A stretch of DNA of 64,000 nt from UBA2040 sp963977135. Lineage in GTDB: Bacteria > Bacteroidota > Bacteroidia > Flavobacteriales_D > Crocinitomicaceae. This document shows, piece after piece, positions 7,857 through 16,616 of this stretch. Every line of letters starts with the position of its first letter. The first letter of the stretch is position 1. Location: positions 186,001-250,000 of the forward strand of contig CAXBNN010000003.1 in NCBI GenBank assembly GCA_963977135.1, read 5' to 3'. The notes beneath the pieces were generated by a model. The model was given only the letters and a program-made list of their open reading frames with translations. It was not told the DNA's origin and made no database searches. A program made the position numbers and the translations under genes.

Positions 7857-9140
7857 TCAATTCGTAATTGATTGTTCTAATATTTGGCCAAAACGATAAG
7901 CATCTTCAAACGAATTGTACAAAGGCGCTGGACCAATACGTATTACGTTTGGTTCTCTCCAATCAGCGATTACACCTGCTTCCCACATTTTGTCGAAAAG
8001 TGTTTTACCCATTCCGTGCAATAAGATAGACAACTGCGCACCACGTTTTGTTTTGTCTCTTGGTGTTATTATTTCAAACGAACATTTGTCGCCGTATTTT
8101 TTGGTTATTTCATCGATTATAAATTCAACATAAGCAGTCATTAAATCTCTTTTTGCAAAGATTTTATCCATTCCTGCTTCTTCGAAAATATCTAAACTCG
8201 CCAAGTGAGCCGCCATTCCCAGAACAGGGGCATTACTCAACTGCCAACCTTCAGCTCCTCGCATTGGGTCGAATTGTGGTTCCATTAAAAAGCGACGTTC
8301 TTTGTTGTGTCCCCACCAGCCAGCGAATCTTGGTAAATCTGGATTGTATGCGTGTTTTTCGTGAACGAACATTCCTGAAACTCCGCCTGGTGAAGAATTC
8401 ATGTACTTGTACGTACACCAAGCAGCAAAATCAACTCCCCATTCGTTAAGTTTCAACTCGACGTTTCCGGCAGCGTGCGCCAAATCCCAACCTACAACTG
8501 AACCCACTGCATGACCAGCAGCGGTAATTGTTTTCATATCAAATTTTTGACCCGTGTAGTAGTTTACGCCTCCTATCATTACTAATGCTAATGTGTCGCC
8601 TAATTCATTGATTTTAGCAATTACATCCTCTTCACGCAAATTGTGTTCGCCATCTCTTGGGAACATCTCAATTAGATTTTCTTTGACATCCAATTCATGA
8701 AATTTCACTTGAGATTGCAAAGCATATTGGTCACTAGGAAATGCTTTTCCTTCACATAAAATTTTTGTTCTTTCCCCTTTAGGTCTATAAAAAGACACCA
8801 TCAACAAGTGTAAATTGGTTGTTAATGAATGTGTTATTACAACTTCTTCGTCTTTCGCTCCAACTATTTTTGCTGCCTTCGATGTCAAAAACTCGTGATA
8901 GGAAACCCATGGTTTTTTCGCCAAAAAGTGACCTTCTACTCCATATTTCTGCCAAGCGTCTAATTCTTCCTGAATGTAAGAACCGGTTGTTTTGGGCTGT
9001 AAACCCAACGAATTTCCAGTATAATAAACGGGTGCTCCTTTTGTGAAACTTGGGAAATAAAATTTATCTCTAAAGGATCGCAATGGATCTTGCTGGTCCA
9101 TTTTTCTCGCAAATTCAAGCGAGTATTCGAAGTTTTGCAT
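7857..9140 (-). CDS. kynU: kynureninase
   Basis: PLP-dependent hydrolysis of kynurenine or 3-hydroxykynurenine to anthranilate or 3-hydroxyanthranilate plus alanine. 427 residues, the usual family length. Recognisable signatures are YYTGNSLGLQPK near residue 40, the cofactor region VGWDLAHAAGN near residues 210-220, and CTYKYMNSSPGGVSG, whose Lys (about 242) binds PLP. It is the first gene of the operon. A perfect 11-base inverted repeat and a -7 promoter match lie 18-60 bases upstream (see 9158-9199). Confidence 0.96.
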   Translation of the reverse strand: MQNFEYSLEFARKMDQQDPLRSFRDKFYFPSFTKGAPVYYTGNSLGLQPKTTGSYIQEELDAWQKYGVEGHFLAKKPWVSYHEFLTSKAAKIVGAKDEEVVITHSLTTNLHLLMVSFYRPKGERTKILCEGKAFPSDQYALQSQVKFHELDVKENLIEMFPRDGEHNLREEDVIAKINELGDTLALVMIGGVNYYTGQKFDMKTITAAGHAVGSVVGWDLAHAAGNVELKLNEWGVDFAAWCTYKYMNSSPGGVSGMFVHEKHAYNPDLPRFAGWWGHNKERRFLMEPQFDPMRGAEGWQLSNAPVLGMAAHLASLDIFEEAGMDKIFAKRDLMTAYVEFIIDEITKKYGDKCSFEIITPRDKTKRGAQLSILLHGMGKTLFDKMWEAGVIADWREPNVIRIGPAPLYNSFEDAYRFGQILEQSITN

Positions 9141-9157
9141 TTGGGTTTTGTTTTAAG

Positions 9158-9199
9158 CAAAAATAATGGTTTTGACTGGTTTGGGATGAAAACCATTAT
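9158..9199 (-). promoter_or_regulatory. kynU promoter with overlapping palindrome (candidate operator)
   Basis: On the minus strand TATTTTTG (9158-9165) matches the Bacteroidota -7 element TAnnTTTG, 17 bases before the kynU ATG. A perfect 11-base inverted repeat, ATAATGGTTTT (9163-9173) and AAAACCATTAT (9189-9199), has a 15-base spacer, and its proximal arm overlaps the -7 element by three bases. This is the layout expected of a repressor or activator site controlling the kynurenine operon. No regulator gene is adjacent. Confidence 0.55.
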
Positions 9200-9463
9200 A
9201 AATCCACTTAAACATATAATTTTAAAGGTTTATTTAACGGAGCAAAATCTTATTATTTCAGATAAATTTGAAATTATTTTCCGCGTCCTTGAAACTGTTT
9301 TAAACTATTGATTTAAAGTTAAATATGTGCTAAATCTTGTTTGACAAGAAATATAATTTGCTTTTGATAACTTATTTTAACTGCTTGCAGGCCAACCTTT
9401 TCGCTCCTTTCTCTGTTTTTTGTTTAACTATTTCAATCAAACGTTAAACAAAAATTAATTATT
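9200..9463. other. intergenic region without a recognised gene
   Basis: An AT-rich stretch between the kynU control region and the DUF4397 gene. I see no open frame of note and no perfect TAnnTTTG on the plus strand; TATAATTTG near 9351 is the nearest candidate. TCTTG-TTTGA-CAAGA near 9335-9350 is a small hairpin. It presumably holds the promoter of the DUF4397 gene. Confidence 0.5.
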
Positions 9464-10459
9464 ATGAAACATTTTAGACTATTTATTTTATTATTCGCTT
9501 TGTATTTTAATACATCAGTTTTTTCGCAAACTGCACGTGTGCAGGTAATTCATAACTCAGCTGACGCTGCAGCATCTACCGTAGACATTTGGTTAGACAA
9601 CACTCTTTTGATTGACGACTTTGCTTTCAGAACGGCATCTCCTTTCATTGATGCTCCTGCAGGTACACAGTTTACAATTGGTGTAGCGCCAAGTTCAAGT
9701 ACTATGTCTTCTCAAAGTATCGCAACATTTCCATTAACCTTAACGACTGGTGAAACTTATGTTGTTGTTGCAAACGGAATCGTAAGTGCAACTGGTTACA
9801 TGCCCATGCAAGCATTCGACTTAGATATTTATGCATTAGGAAGAGAAGCTGCTGCAACAGCTGGAAATACGGATGTTTTGGTATGCCATGGGTCAACAGA
9901 CGCACCAACTGTTGATGTTGTTGAATCAACAGCTGGAAACATCGTAAATGATGCGTCTTACGGAGATTTTGCTGGATATTTGGAATTGCCAACAGCAGAT
10001 TACACACTTAACGTTCAAGACCAAAACAATACAGTAACTGTTGCTGCATATAGCGCACCATTATTGACATTAGGATTAACAGACGCCGCTCTAGTTGTAG
10101 TTGCATCCGGATTTTTAAATCCCGCTGTAAACTCAAACGGACCTGCATTTGGTTTATGGGTAGCACTTCCAGCTGGTGGTGCATTAATTCCGTTGCCATT
10201 AGGATCTGGATTAAGTATTTCTGAGCAAGAAAAGAAAATATTCTCTGTATACCCAAATCCAGCGGAGAACAACTTAACGATACAAGGATCCGATAACTCT
10301 CCTGTAGATGTGGTTGTAAAAGATCTTATGGGTAAAGTTGTTTTAAGTCAAAATAAGGCATCAGGCGCTTTGGATGTTTCATCCTTAATTTCTGGTAATT
10401 ATTTTGTGACGATTTCAAATGCGAACTCTATCGAAACAATTTCATTCATCAAGAAGTAA
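9464..10459 (+). CDS. DUF4397 secreted protein with type IX sorting domain
   Basis: 331 residues: a signal peptide (residues 1-22, ending SVFSQ), a DUF4397 region (about 23-240) beginning ARVQVIHNSADAAASTVDIW and with a second copy-like stretch NTDVLVCHGSTDAPTVDVVE, then a C-terminal type IX secretion sorting domain (about 262-331) with YPNPAENNLTIQG and an SGNYFVTI strand. It is therefore expected to be exported across the outer membrane and anchored or released. DUF4397 proteins have no established biochemical role. It is monocistronic, with a strong terminator 22 bases downstream. Confidence 0.92.
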   Translation: MKHFRLFILLFALYFNTSVFSQTARVQVIHNSADAAASTVDIWLDNTLLIDDFAFRTASPFIDAPAGTQFTIGVAPSSSTMSSQSIATFPLTLTTGETYVVVANGIVSATGYMPMQAFDLDIYALGREAAATAGNTDVLVCHGSTDAPTVDVVESTAGNIVNDASYGDFAGYLELPTADYTLNVQDQNNTVTVAAYSAPLLTLGLTDAALVVVASGFLNPAVNSNGPAFGLWVALPAGGALIPLPLGSGLSISEQEKKIFSVYPNPAENNLTIQGSDNSPVDVVVKDLMGKVVLSQNKASGALDVSSLISGNYFVTISNANSIETISFIKK

Positions 10460-10480
10460 ATACAAATCTATTTTCAAAGA

Positions 10481-10507
10481 AAAGCGCATCGAAAGGTGCG
10501 CTTTTTT
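10481..10507 (+). terminator. intrinsic terminator of the DUF4397 gene
   Basis: The stem AAAGCGCA / TGCGCTTT has an 8-base loop and runs into a T tract (TTTTTT). It lies 22 bases after the stop codon. Confidence 0.85.
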
Positions 10508-10547
10508 CGTTTACAGATTCTACGATCACTTGAGCACATAAAATGAT

Positions 10548-11426
10548 TTACTTTTTATTTATTCTATTTCCTTCTTCTGTATAGTGAACGAAGTCATTCT
10601 TGAGGAGTACCCCCCAAAACGCGTATAAAGGATTTGAATTTTTATTCCTTTTTAAAAGTCCGATTGTCAATACTGGCCAAGATATGTGCGCTGCAAAGTG
10701 ATGCGTATCATGATTCCCAATCCCCATTCCCAAAGGGTACCAGAAAGTATTGTTAGACCCTCCGGGATCTGTACCTAAATGTTCACACCAATGACGAAGT
10801 TTTGCGAAAAAGTTTAGGGAAAAAATCATTCCTACTACGAACCAAATATTTGGCTTGAACCAAAAAATGACAGCCACTGATATGCCGCTAGCCAATAATA
10901 TGAACCAATAATTAATCCCTGGACCTTTAATTTTGTATACTGCCTTTTTTCGTTTCTTGCTGGACCGAAAAGCTAAATAGGCAGTGAAGACAAGAGGAAC
11001 AAGTTCACAAATAATATAGAAGAATCTATGTTTTTTGAATAAATATTGCTTGTCCTCATGCCATAAGGGGTCGTATTCTGAATTGGAATTGCCATGATGA
11101 ATTAAATGTGAGTTTCTGAAAGCTTCACCAAAAAAGGGTAATAATAAAAAACCTGCCGCCACATTCATAATCCATCTGTCAGCTTTAGTTCTAGTGATTG
11201 ATTTATGGGCTGCATCATGAAGTGCTACAATAAAGAAAGAATGCGAAAAAAGACCCGCCAATACCACTGTCCACCAATATCCCTTCTCAAAGTAATATAA
11301 GGTTACCCAAATACAAAAAAGAAGACCAATAGCTGTTGTAATGCTAATAAAGGGAATGAGCCATTTCCTTTTTCTCCATCTTTTTTCAAGATTGAGTTCA
11401 TATTGATATAGTTCTTTTACGCTCAT
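10548..11426 (-). CDS. fatty-acid-desaturase-like membrane di-iron enzyme
   Basis: 292 residues with four hydrophobic segments and the three histidine boxes of membrane di-iron desaturases/hydroxylases: HDAAH (about residue 70), HLIHH (about 107) and HDTHH (about 230). An extra HWCEH lies near residue 213. It should introduce a double bond or hydroxyl into a lipid or carotenoid-like chain. It follows a P450 gene on the same strand with a 94-base gap containing TATCTTTA, a near-match to the -7 promoter element, so it may have its own promoter. Its setting suggests it tailors the product of the adjacent locus. Confidence 0.85.
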   Translation of the reverse strand: MSVKELYQYELNLEKRWRKRKWLIPFISITTAIGLLFCIWVTLYYFEKGYWWTVVLAGLFSHSFFIVALHDAAHKSITRTKADRWIMNVAAGFLLLPFFGEAFRNSHLIHHGNSNSEYDPLWHEDKQYLFKKHRFFYIICELVPLVFTAYLAFRSSKKRKKAVYKIKGPGINYWFILLASGISVAVIFWFKPNIWFVVGMIFSLNFFAKLRHWCEHLGTDPGGSNNTFWYPLGMGIGNHDTHHFAAHISWPVLTIGLLKRNKNSNPLYAFWGVLLKNDFVHYTEEGNRINKK

Positions 11427-11520
11427 TTTTTTGCACCCTTAATCTTGGTTTAAAGATAAACAATACTATCCTAGGTTCCGATTTAATATAGGGCAACGTA
11501 CCTCGTTTGGATTATATTAC

Positions 11521-12867
11521 TCAAATTTGCTTAAAGCGCATGTTAACAGGTCCATCTGGTTTTATTAACATCATTGCCTGCATTCCTACTTCGGTGTTAT
11601 CTACCAAAGAAAAATCATATTTACGCACAATGGCACTTATTACAAGAAGGATTTGCGTTTTTGCCATATTCTGTCCTATGCAAACTCTTGGTCCCCCGCC
11701 AAATGGAATGTGAGAAAACGGATGATTTTTATCACTATCTGCATTGTTAAATCTAGACGGATCAAATTTTTCAGGGTTTTTCCAATGTTCTTCATTGTAA
11801 TGGGCTCCATAAATATAAGTGACCACGGTAGTACCTTTTGGAATCTTTATACCTTTGAATTCATCATCCTTCTGGGCTTCGCGATCAATCATCCAGAAAG
11901 GAGGGTAAAGTCGCATTGCTTCATCCAAAACGGAAATTGTATACGTTAATTGGTGTATTTTTTGATAATCAATTGGCGCATCACCAAACACATTTTCAAT
12001 CTCTTCTCTTATTTTAGAAATGCATTCGGGATGTTTGGCCATAACGTAAAAAGCCCATGTTGCGGCAGTGGATGAAGTCTCATTTCCAGCAACCATTAAT
12101 TGCAATATCTCAATCCTAATTTTCTCATCGCTCATGCATTCATTTGTCCCTTTGTAAGGGGTTGTCATAATCATTTCTAGGATGTCATTTCCTTCCCCTA
12201 AAGTTTTTCTTCTTTCCTTCAAGTACTCCATGATTAATTGATCGCCTTCTTCTCGTATTTTATGATATTTTTTATCCTTACCACTAATAATAAACCAAGG
12301 CTTAAGGTAGGGTTGAACTATTTTTTTTAATATGTATTGCTGAATTTCTAGAATGGCGGCTGCAAATCTATCATAATCCGCCACTTTCATCTGACTTCCA
12401 AATAGTGACCTTCCAACTGAGCGGATTGTAAACTTCTCCATTTGTCTATGCATGTCTACTGAATCACTTTTAATGGCTATTTCGAATTCACTCATAAATT
12501 CATTCAAGGTATTTAATTGAGAGGGTAATGTTTCTGCCAACCTCCCTGGGGTGAAGCCCATGCTCAAGTGTTTTCGCTGACTCAACCAATAGTCACCATG
12601 ACTATTGTTCAAACCTACTCCTTGAAATTCAACTAAGTATTTGGTTTGAATGTGTGATTTATGGTAATTCTCATTATTATCCTTCAATACATATTTTATC
12701 ATTTCAGGGTCAGCCGTTACGATTGTACTTTTAATTCCAAATCGAAACTTGAATGTAGGCCCCATCTTTTTTCGGTATTTTTCAAATACGACAATGGGAC
12801 TCTTTAACATCTCACGAATATCAAAAACAGCTTCTAGGGTTGAAATTTTAGGTATTTGCTTATCCAT
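11521..12867 (-). CDS. cytochrome P450 (first of three)
   Basis: 448 residues, soluble bacterial P450 size. The I-helix motif is AGNETSST (about 255), the K-helix ExxR is EAMR followed by LYPPFW (about 310), and the heme loop is FGGGPRVCIGQ, with the ligand Cys near residue 395. All conserved functions are present. The substrate is unknown; the family resembles fatty-acid or terpenoid hydroxylases of the CYP102/CYP4-like type. It lies downstream of the SDR gene (114-base gap) and upstream of the desaturase gene. It is clearly diverged from the P450s at 13884 and 15297, so the three are not recent duplicates. No ferredoxin or reductase gene is adjacent. Confidence 0.95.
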   Translation of the reverse strand: MDKQIPKISTLEAVFDIREMLKSPIVVFEKYRKKMGPTFKFRFGIKSTIVTADPEMIKYVLKDNNENYHKSHIQTKYLVEFQGVGLNNSHGDYWLSQRKHLSMGFTPGRLAETLPSQLNTLNEFMSEFEIAIKSDSVDMHRQMEKFTIRSVGRSLFGSQMKVADYDRFAAAILEIQQYILKKIVQPYLKPWFIISGKDKKYHKIREEGDQLIMEYLKERRKTLGEGNDILEMIMTTPYKGTNECMSDEKIRIEILQLMVAGNETSSTAATWAFYVMAKHPECISKIREEIENVFGDAPIDYQKIHQLTYTISVLDEAMRLYPPFWMIDREAQKDDEFKGIKIPKGTTVVTYIYGAHYNEEHWKNPEKFDPSRFNNADSDKNHPFSHIPFGGGPRVCIGQNMAKTQILLVISAIVRKYDFSLVDNTEVGMQAMMLIKPDGPVNMRFKQI

Positions 12868-12888
12868 GATTCTAAATTAAGCATTCTT

Positions 12889-12902
12889 GACTAAGTCTAG
12901 TC
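12889..12902. promoter_or_regulatory. small palindrome upstream of the P450 gene
   Basis: GACTA-AGTC-TAGTC is a perfect 5-base inverted repeat with a 4-base spacer, 22 bases before the P450 start at 12867. It could be an operator half-site pair. The arms are short, so chance is possible. Confidence 0.3.
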
Positions 12903-12981
12903 TAAAATAAATTCAAAGCGATTCTCGCTGTCTGCCATCCGCCTATTTACACCCTGAAATAATTTTATAAAAACTATCCCC

Positions 12982-13812
12982 TTAGTTGTTGGACAAATTC
13001 ATTTCTTCCTGAACAGCTTTTCTTGCGTACCTAGACAATTTCTTAGGAAAGAAACGACTAAAGTTCCAGATTTCTTTCACTTTTTTAGGGTAAAAAATGA
13101 CCTCTTTGTTCTTTGCTATTTCTTTTAAAACAAAAACCGCAAAATCGTCGGCAGAAACGGGTTTTCCAGTAATCTTAGTTAGGTAGTCCCGTGTGCCAAT
13201 TCTTGCTCTTTCTGGCATATCTTCAGGATGAGAGTTGTCAAGCAATTTTGTCTCCACTGATCCTGGGCAGAGAACATGAACATGAACGTTAAACAATTGA
13301 GCCTCCACTTTTAAACTTCGCGTCAAGCCCATAACGGCATGTTTTGATGTTGCATATGGAACCATTAATCCGGATGGGATAAGACCAGCAAGAGAGGATG
13401 TGTTTATAATGCGCCCCGACTGTTTTTCTTTCATAATCGGGTAAATGAGTTGAACACTATTCACAATTCCTCGCACGTTTACGTCCAATATTTTATTCCA
13501 TGCTTCGATTGAGTATCCTGTCATTTCACCTGCATAGGCTATTCCCGCGTTATTAAAAACAAAATCAATTCTTAAATCTGATGTGACAATTGCGGAAATA
13601 ACTTCTTTGAATGCACTGTAGTCTGTAACATCCAATGGATGTGGAACCGCAGAACTCCCAAGGTCGGATGCAGATTTTTTCAATTGTTCTTTATTGATAT
13701 CAAGCATATGAACCTTACATCCATTATCAATTAACTTTCCACTGATTGCTTTTCCTATTCCAGAAGCCGCGCCCGTGACTATGGCAATTTTATTAATGTA
13801 CAAATTCATCAA
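12982..13812 (-). CDS. short-chain dehydrogenase/reductase
   Basis: 276 residues of classical SDR form. The cofactor motif TGAASGIG is near residues 14-21, NNAG near 88-91, the catalytic Ser is in NTSSLAG (about 140), and YATSK (about 153-157) gives the Tyr and Lys. An Asp at the end of strand 2 (MLDINKEQL) suggests NAD(H) preference. It probably oxidises or reduces an alcohol/ketone made by the P450s around it. Its start lies back-to-back with the plus-strand P450 gene. Confidence 0.93.
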   Translation of the reverse strand: MMNLYINKIAIVTGAASGIGKAISGKLIDNGCKVHMLDINKEQLKKSASDLGSSAVPHPLDVTDYSAFKEVISAIVTSDLRIDFVFNNAGIAYAGEMTGYSIEAWNKILDVNVRGIVNSVQLIYPIMKEKQSGRIINTSSLAGLIPSGLMVPYATSKHAVMGLTRSLKVEAQLFNVHVHVLCPGSVETKLLDNSHPEDMPERARIGTRDYLTKITGKPVSADDFAVFVLKEIAKNKEVIFYPKKVKEIWNFSRFFPKKLSRYARKAVQEEMNLSNN

Positions 13813-13883
13813 TTTCCTGATTAATAATGTTTAAATTGGTCATTAGTAAAATTAGCAATCTCTTTCAGAATAATCATTTTTAT

Positions 13884-15206
13884 ATGGCCGATAAATTAAA
13901 AGTTGTAAAGTACAGTTTTCCATGGTTGGCCATACTAAAAATAGGACAAGATCCTTTGGGGTTTCTCAATAAACATCACAAAGATACAGGAAAGTTATAC
14001 CGCGTTGATGCTCCCATAAAGTTTGCAGTCGTTTCTGATCATGAAAATATTCGACATATTTTACAAAAGAACTGGAGAAGTTACTCCAAAGGCACTGCAT
14101 ATGACGGATTTAGATTGATGCTGGGAAACGGCATATTGACAAGTTCAGGAGATGAATGGAAACGAAACAGAAAACTGATTAAACCCGGTTTTACGAAAGA
14201 ACATATAAATACTATCGCTTCAGAAATCAACACCCAAGCAATTGAATTGTGTGCTAATCTTAAATTGAAAGAAGATGCCGGAGAGTTTTTCGAAGCCAAA
14301 AATGAAATGATTTTGTTCTCCTTAAGTGTCATTTCGAAAATTATGCTAGGTGGGGATTGTGCAAACCGTTACCAGTCCAAATTATTACCTATCATTGAAC
14401 GTGAATACGACTTTGTGCTGAAGAGAAATCTATCAATACTTAAGCTTCCCATGTGGATTCCTACTCGTCGTCATTTGCATTTTCATGAGTCGAAGAAAGA
14501 AATGGACACTTTAATATATGAGATTATCGAAGAGAAAAAGAAGCAAAATGACGAAACTATCTATTCAATGGTCGTTCATGCAAAGGATGAAGATGGTTTA
14601 GGAATGTCGGATCTGCAATTACGAGATGAATTCATTACACTTTATGCGACGGGGTTTGAAACTACTGGTAGTGCTCTCGTTTGGACACTTTTATTATTAT
14701 CGAGACATACCGAAATTCAGGAAAGGTTGTTTGGGTCGATAAAATCAATTGATCCAAATGACACGGCTTCTGTGTTGAAAAACGAATTATTGAATGCTGT
14801 TGTAAAGGAATCGTTGCGCATCTACCCTCCGGCATGGGTAATCACAAGAAAATGTGAAGAAGAGGATGAGATTGATGGTGTGCGGATTCCCAAAAACACC
14901 AATTTCCTAATCTGTATATATAATGCGCACAGAGATGAAGATTATTGGGAGAATCCAGATCAATTCAATCCAGATAGATTTTTAAATACTGAAAAAGACA
15001 ATCCAAGTTATCTGCCGTATGGTGTGGGACCACGCATGTGTATGGGGAACCACATCAGTAATATGGAAATTGTGATGACTGTTTTCCAAATGGTATTAAG
15101 GTTTCAAATTTCAATGGGTAAGGAACATGATTTTGACGTTGACCCGAAAATTACTTTGATGCCGAAAGGAGCCGTTTGGCTTAAGACCACCTCCAGAGCG
15201 AACTAA
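13884..15206 (+). CDS. cytochrome P450 (second of three)
   Basis: About 440 residues from ATG 13884. An upstream in-frame ATG at 13827 would add 19 residues but leave only 14 bases to the divergent SDR start. The later start gives the same distance to the conserved PLGFLNKH helix as in the neighbouring P450, so I prefer it. Motifs: ATGFETTGSA in the I helix, ESLR with IYPPAW in the K helix, and YGVGPRMCMGN at the heme. The usual Phe of the heme loop is Tyr here. It is the only plus-strand P450 of the locus and converges on the third P450 gene. Confidence 0.93.
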   Translation: MADKLKVVKYSFPWLAILKIGQDPLGFLNKHHKDTGKLYRVDAPIKFAVVSDHENIRHILQKNWRSYSKGTAYDGFRLMLGNGILTSSGDEWKRNRKLIKPGFTKEHINTIASEINTQAIELCANLKLKEDAGEFFEAKNEMILFSLSVISKIMLGGDCANRYQSKLLPIIEREYDFVLKRNLSILKLPMWIPTRRHLHFHESKKEMDTLIYEIIEEKKKQNDETIYSMVVHAKDEDGLGMSDLQLRDEFITLYATGFETTGSALVWTLLLLSRHTEIQERLFGSIKSIDPNDTASVLKNELLNAVVKESLRIYPPAWVITRKCEEEDEIDGVRIPKNTNFLICIYNAHRDEDYWENPDQFNPDRFLNTEKDNPSYLPYGVGPRMCMGNHISNMEIVMTVFQMVLRFQISMGKEHDFDVDPKITLMPKGAVWLKTTSRAN

Positions 15207-15296
15207 ATTGCCATATCATTCCAATCATAGATTTTCGCTCCACTATTGCTCTAATTTATAGCAGTCGGTAATCATATTTGATAAAAATAATTGACC

Positions 15297-16616
15297 TTAT
15301 CTTTTTTCCATTACCAATGAAATATCTCCTTTTGAACGCAAAGTAATCATCGGTGACATTTGAACTGGCTCTCCTTCGTAACTCAATCTGTACGTCTTCA
15401 CAACTTCCGTGATAATCAGTAACATTTCCATCATTGCAAAATTTCTTCCGGCACAAAGTCGAGGACCAGCACCAAAAGGAATGTGAGTAAATGCTTTGAT
15501 TGCCTGCGGGTTATCAAATCGAGAAGGATCAAATTTCTCAGGGTTTTTCCAATATTCTGGTCGGTTATGAATCGTAAGTGGGCTTATTCTCAACGCAGTT
15601 CCAGCCGGAATATCATAGCCTCCAACTTTGTCTGCTTCACGGGTTACTCTCCCGAAATGCCATACTGGTGGGTACATCCGCATAGTCTCTTGCAGGACCT
15701 GAGACGTATACGTCAAAGCATGTAAATCATCGTATACCAACGGTCCATTTTCGATGCTTATTATTTCCTGAAACACTTTCTCTTGGACCTCTGCGTGTCG
15801 AGCTAAGCTATAAAATGTCCAATTCAAAACGTTGGCCGAAGTCTCATGACCCGCCATGAAGATCGTCATAACTTCATCCCGAAGCGACTTGGGACTCAAC
15901 TTAAGACTGCCTTCTTCAGGATTCATAAATCGTGAGAGTAGATCGTGCGGATTTTGATCACTTATCTTCTTTTCATCAATAATTCGATAAATCATTTGAT
16001 CCATACTTTTTACCGCCGCTAAAAACCTTTTATTACTCGCTGTAGGCCAAGATATTGGTACGACAAAGGGATGACGCAATCTGCGATCGCTAATCCACTC
16101 CATTATGGTGGCAATATCCCCATAAATGTTCTGTCCAAAGTCAAGTTTCGATCCGAATAGAGTTTTTCCCAGAACCGAAATAGTAACGTTGGTCATTAAA
16201 CGTGTTGCATTCACCGCAGAGTGCAGCGCTGTCTCCGTGGATATATCTTCCATCATCTCCGCAGTACTCTCTCGAACCAATGAAAAATACTGCTTAATAG
16301 CTGTGTTGTTTAACGCTGGCTGATACAGGCGCCTTTTTTGCAACCACTCCTCTCCATCTGTTGTAAATATGCTGTCTCCAAGTATTCTCCTTAGAGGGGT
16401 TGCTGGAGTTTTTATGTAATTCTCATAATTTGTCTGCGACACATACTCTATTAAATCAGGATGGTTTACAAAATAGATGGACTTACTAAAAGCCTTTAGT
16501 ACGAATATATCACCTAGTTCATTTGACGCCCGTAAAAGCAGTTTAATAGGATCTTTTTTAAACTGTCCATAGTGTCCTGTAATCGGCGAACCTTTAAGTT
16601 GCGGTGGTCTATTCAT
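15297..16616 (-). CDS. cytochrome P450 (third of three), last gene of the HMG-CoA reductase operon
   Basis: 439 residues. The I helix has MAGHETSANV, the K helix has ETMR followed by MYPPVW, and the heme loop is FGAGPRLCAGRNF with Cys near residue 386. Its ATG directly abuts the stop codon of the AMP ligase gene (zero spacing), so it belongs to the tightly packed minus-strand operon that begins with HMG-CoA reductase. That ties at least one P450 oxidation firmly to the pathway. It converges on the plus-strand P450 with a 90-base gap in which I see no clear terminator. Confidence 0.95.
   Translation of the reverse strand: MNRPPQLKGSPITGHYGQFKKDPIKLLLRASNELGDIFVLKAFSKSIYFVNHPDLIEYVSQTNYENYIKTPATPLRRILGDSIFTTDGEEWLQKRRLYQPALNNTAIKQYFSLVRESTAEMMEDISTETALHSAVNATRLMTNVTISVLGKTLFGSKLDFGQNIYGDIATIMEWISDRRLRHPFVVPISWPTASNKRFLAAVKSMDQMIYRIIDEKKISDQNPHDLLSRFMNPEEGSLKLSPKSLRDEVMTIFMAGHETSANVLNWTFYSLARHAEVQEKVFQEIISIENGPLVYDDLHALTYTSQVLQETMRMYPPVWHFGRVTREADKVGGYDIPAGTALRISPLTIHNRPEYWKNPEKFDPSRFDNPQAIKAFTHIPFGAGPRLCAGRNFAMMEMLLIITEVVKTYRLSYEGEPVQMSPMITLRSKGDISLVMEKR

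Noticed and set aside
9702..10272. Minus-strand open frames inside the DUF4397 gene
   Set aside because: Composition is biased (Gln/Leu-rich), they lie opposite a well-supported gene, and no family signal is present.
13827..13883. Earlier ATG for the plus-strand P450
   Set aside because: It leaves 14 bases to the divergent SDR start, and the later ATG gives an N-terminus of the same length as the neighbouring P450.
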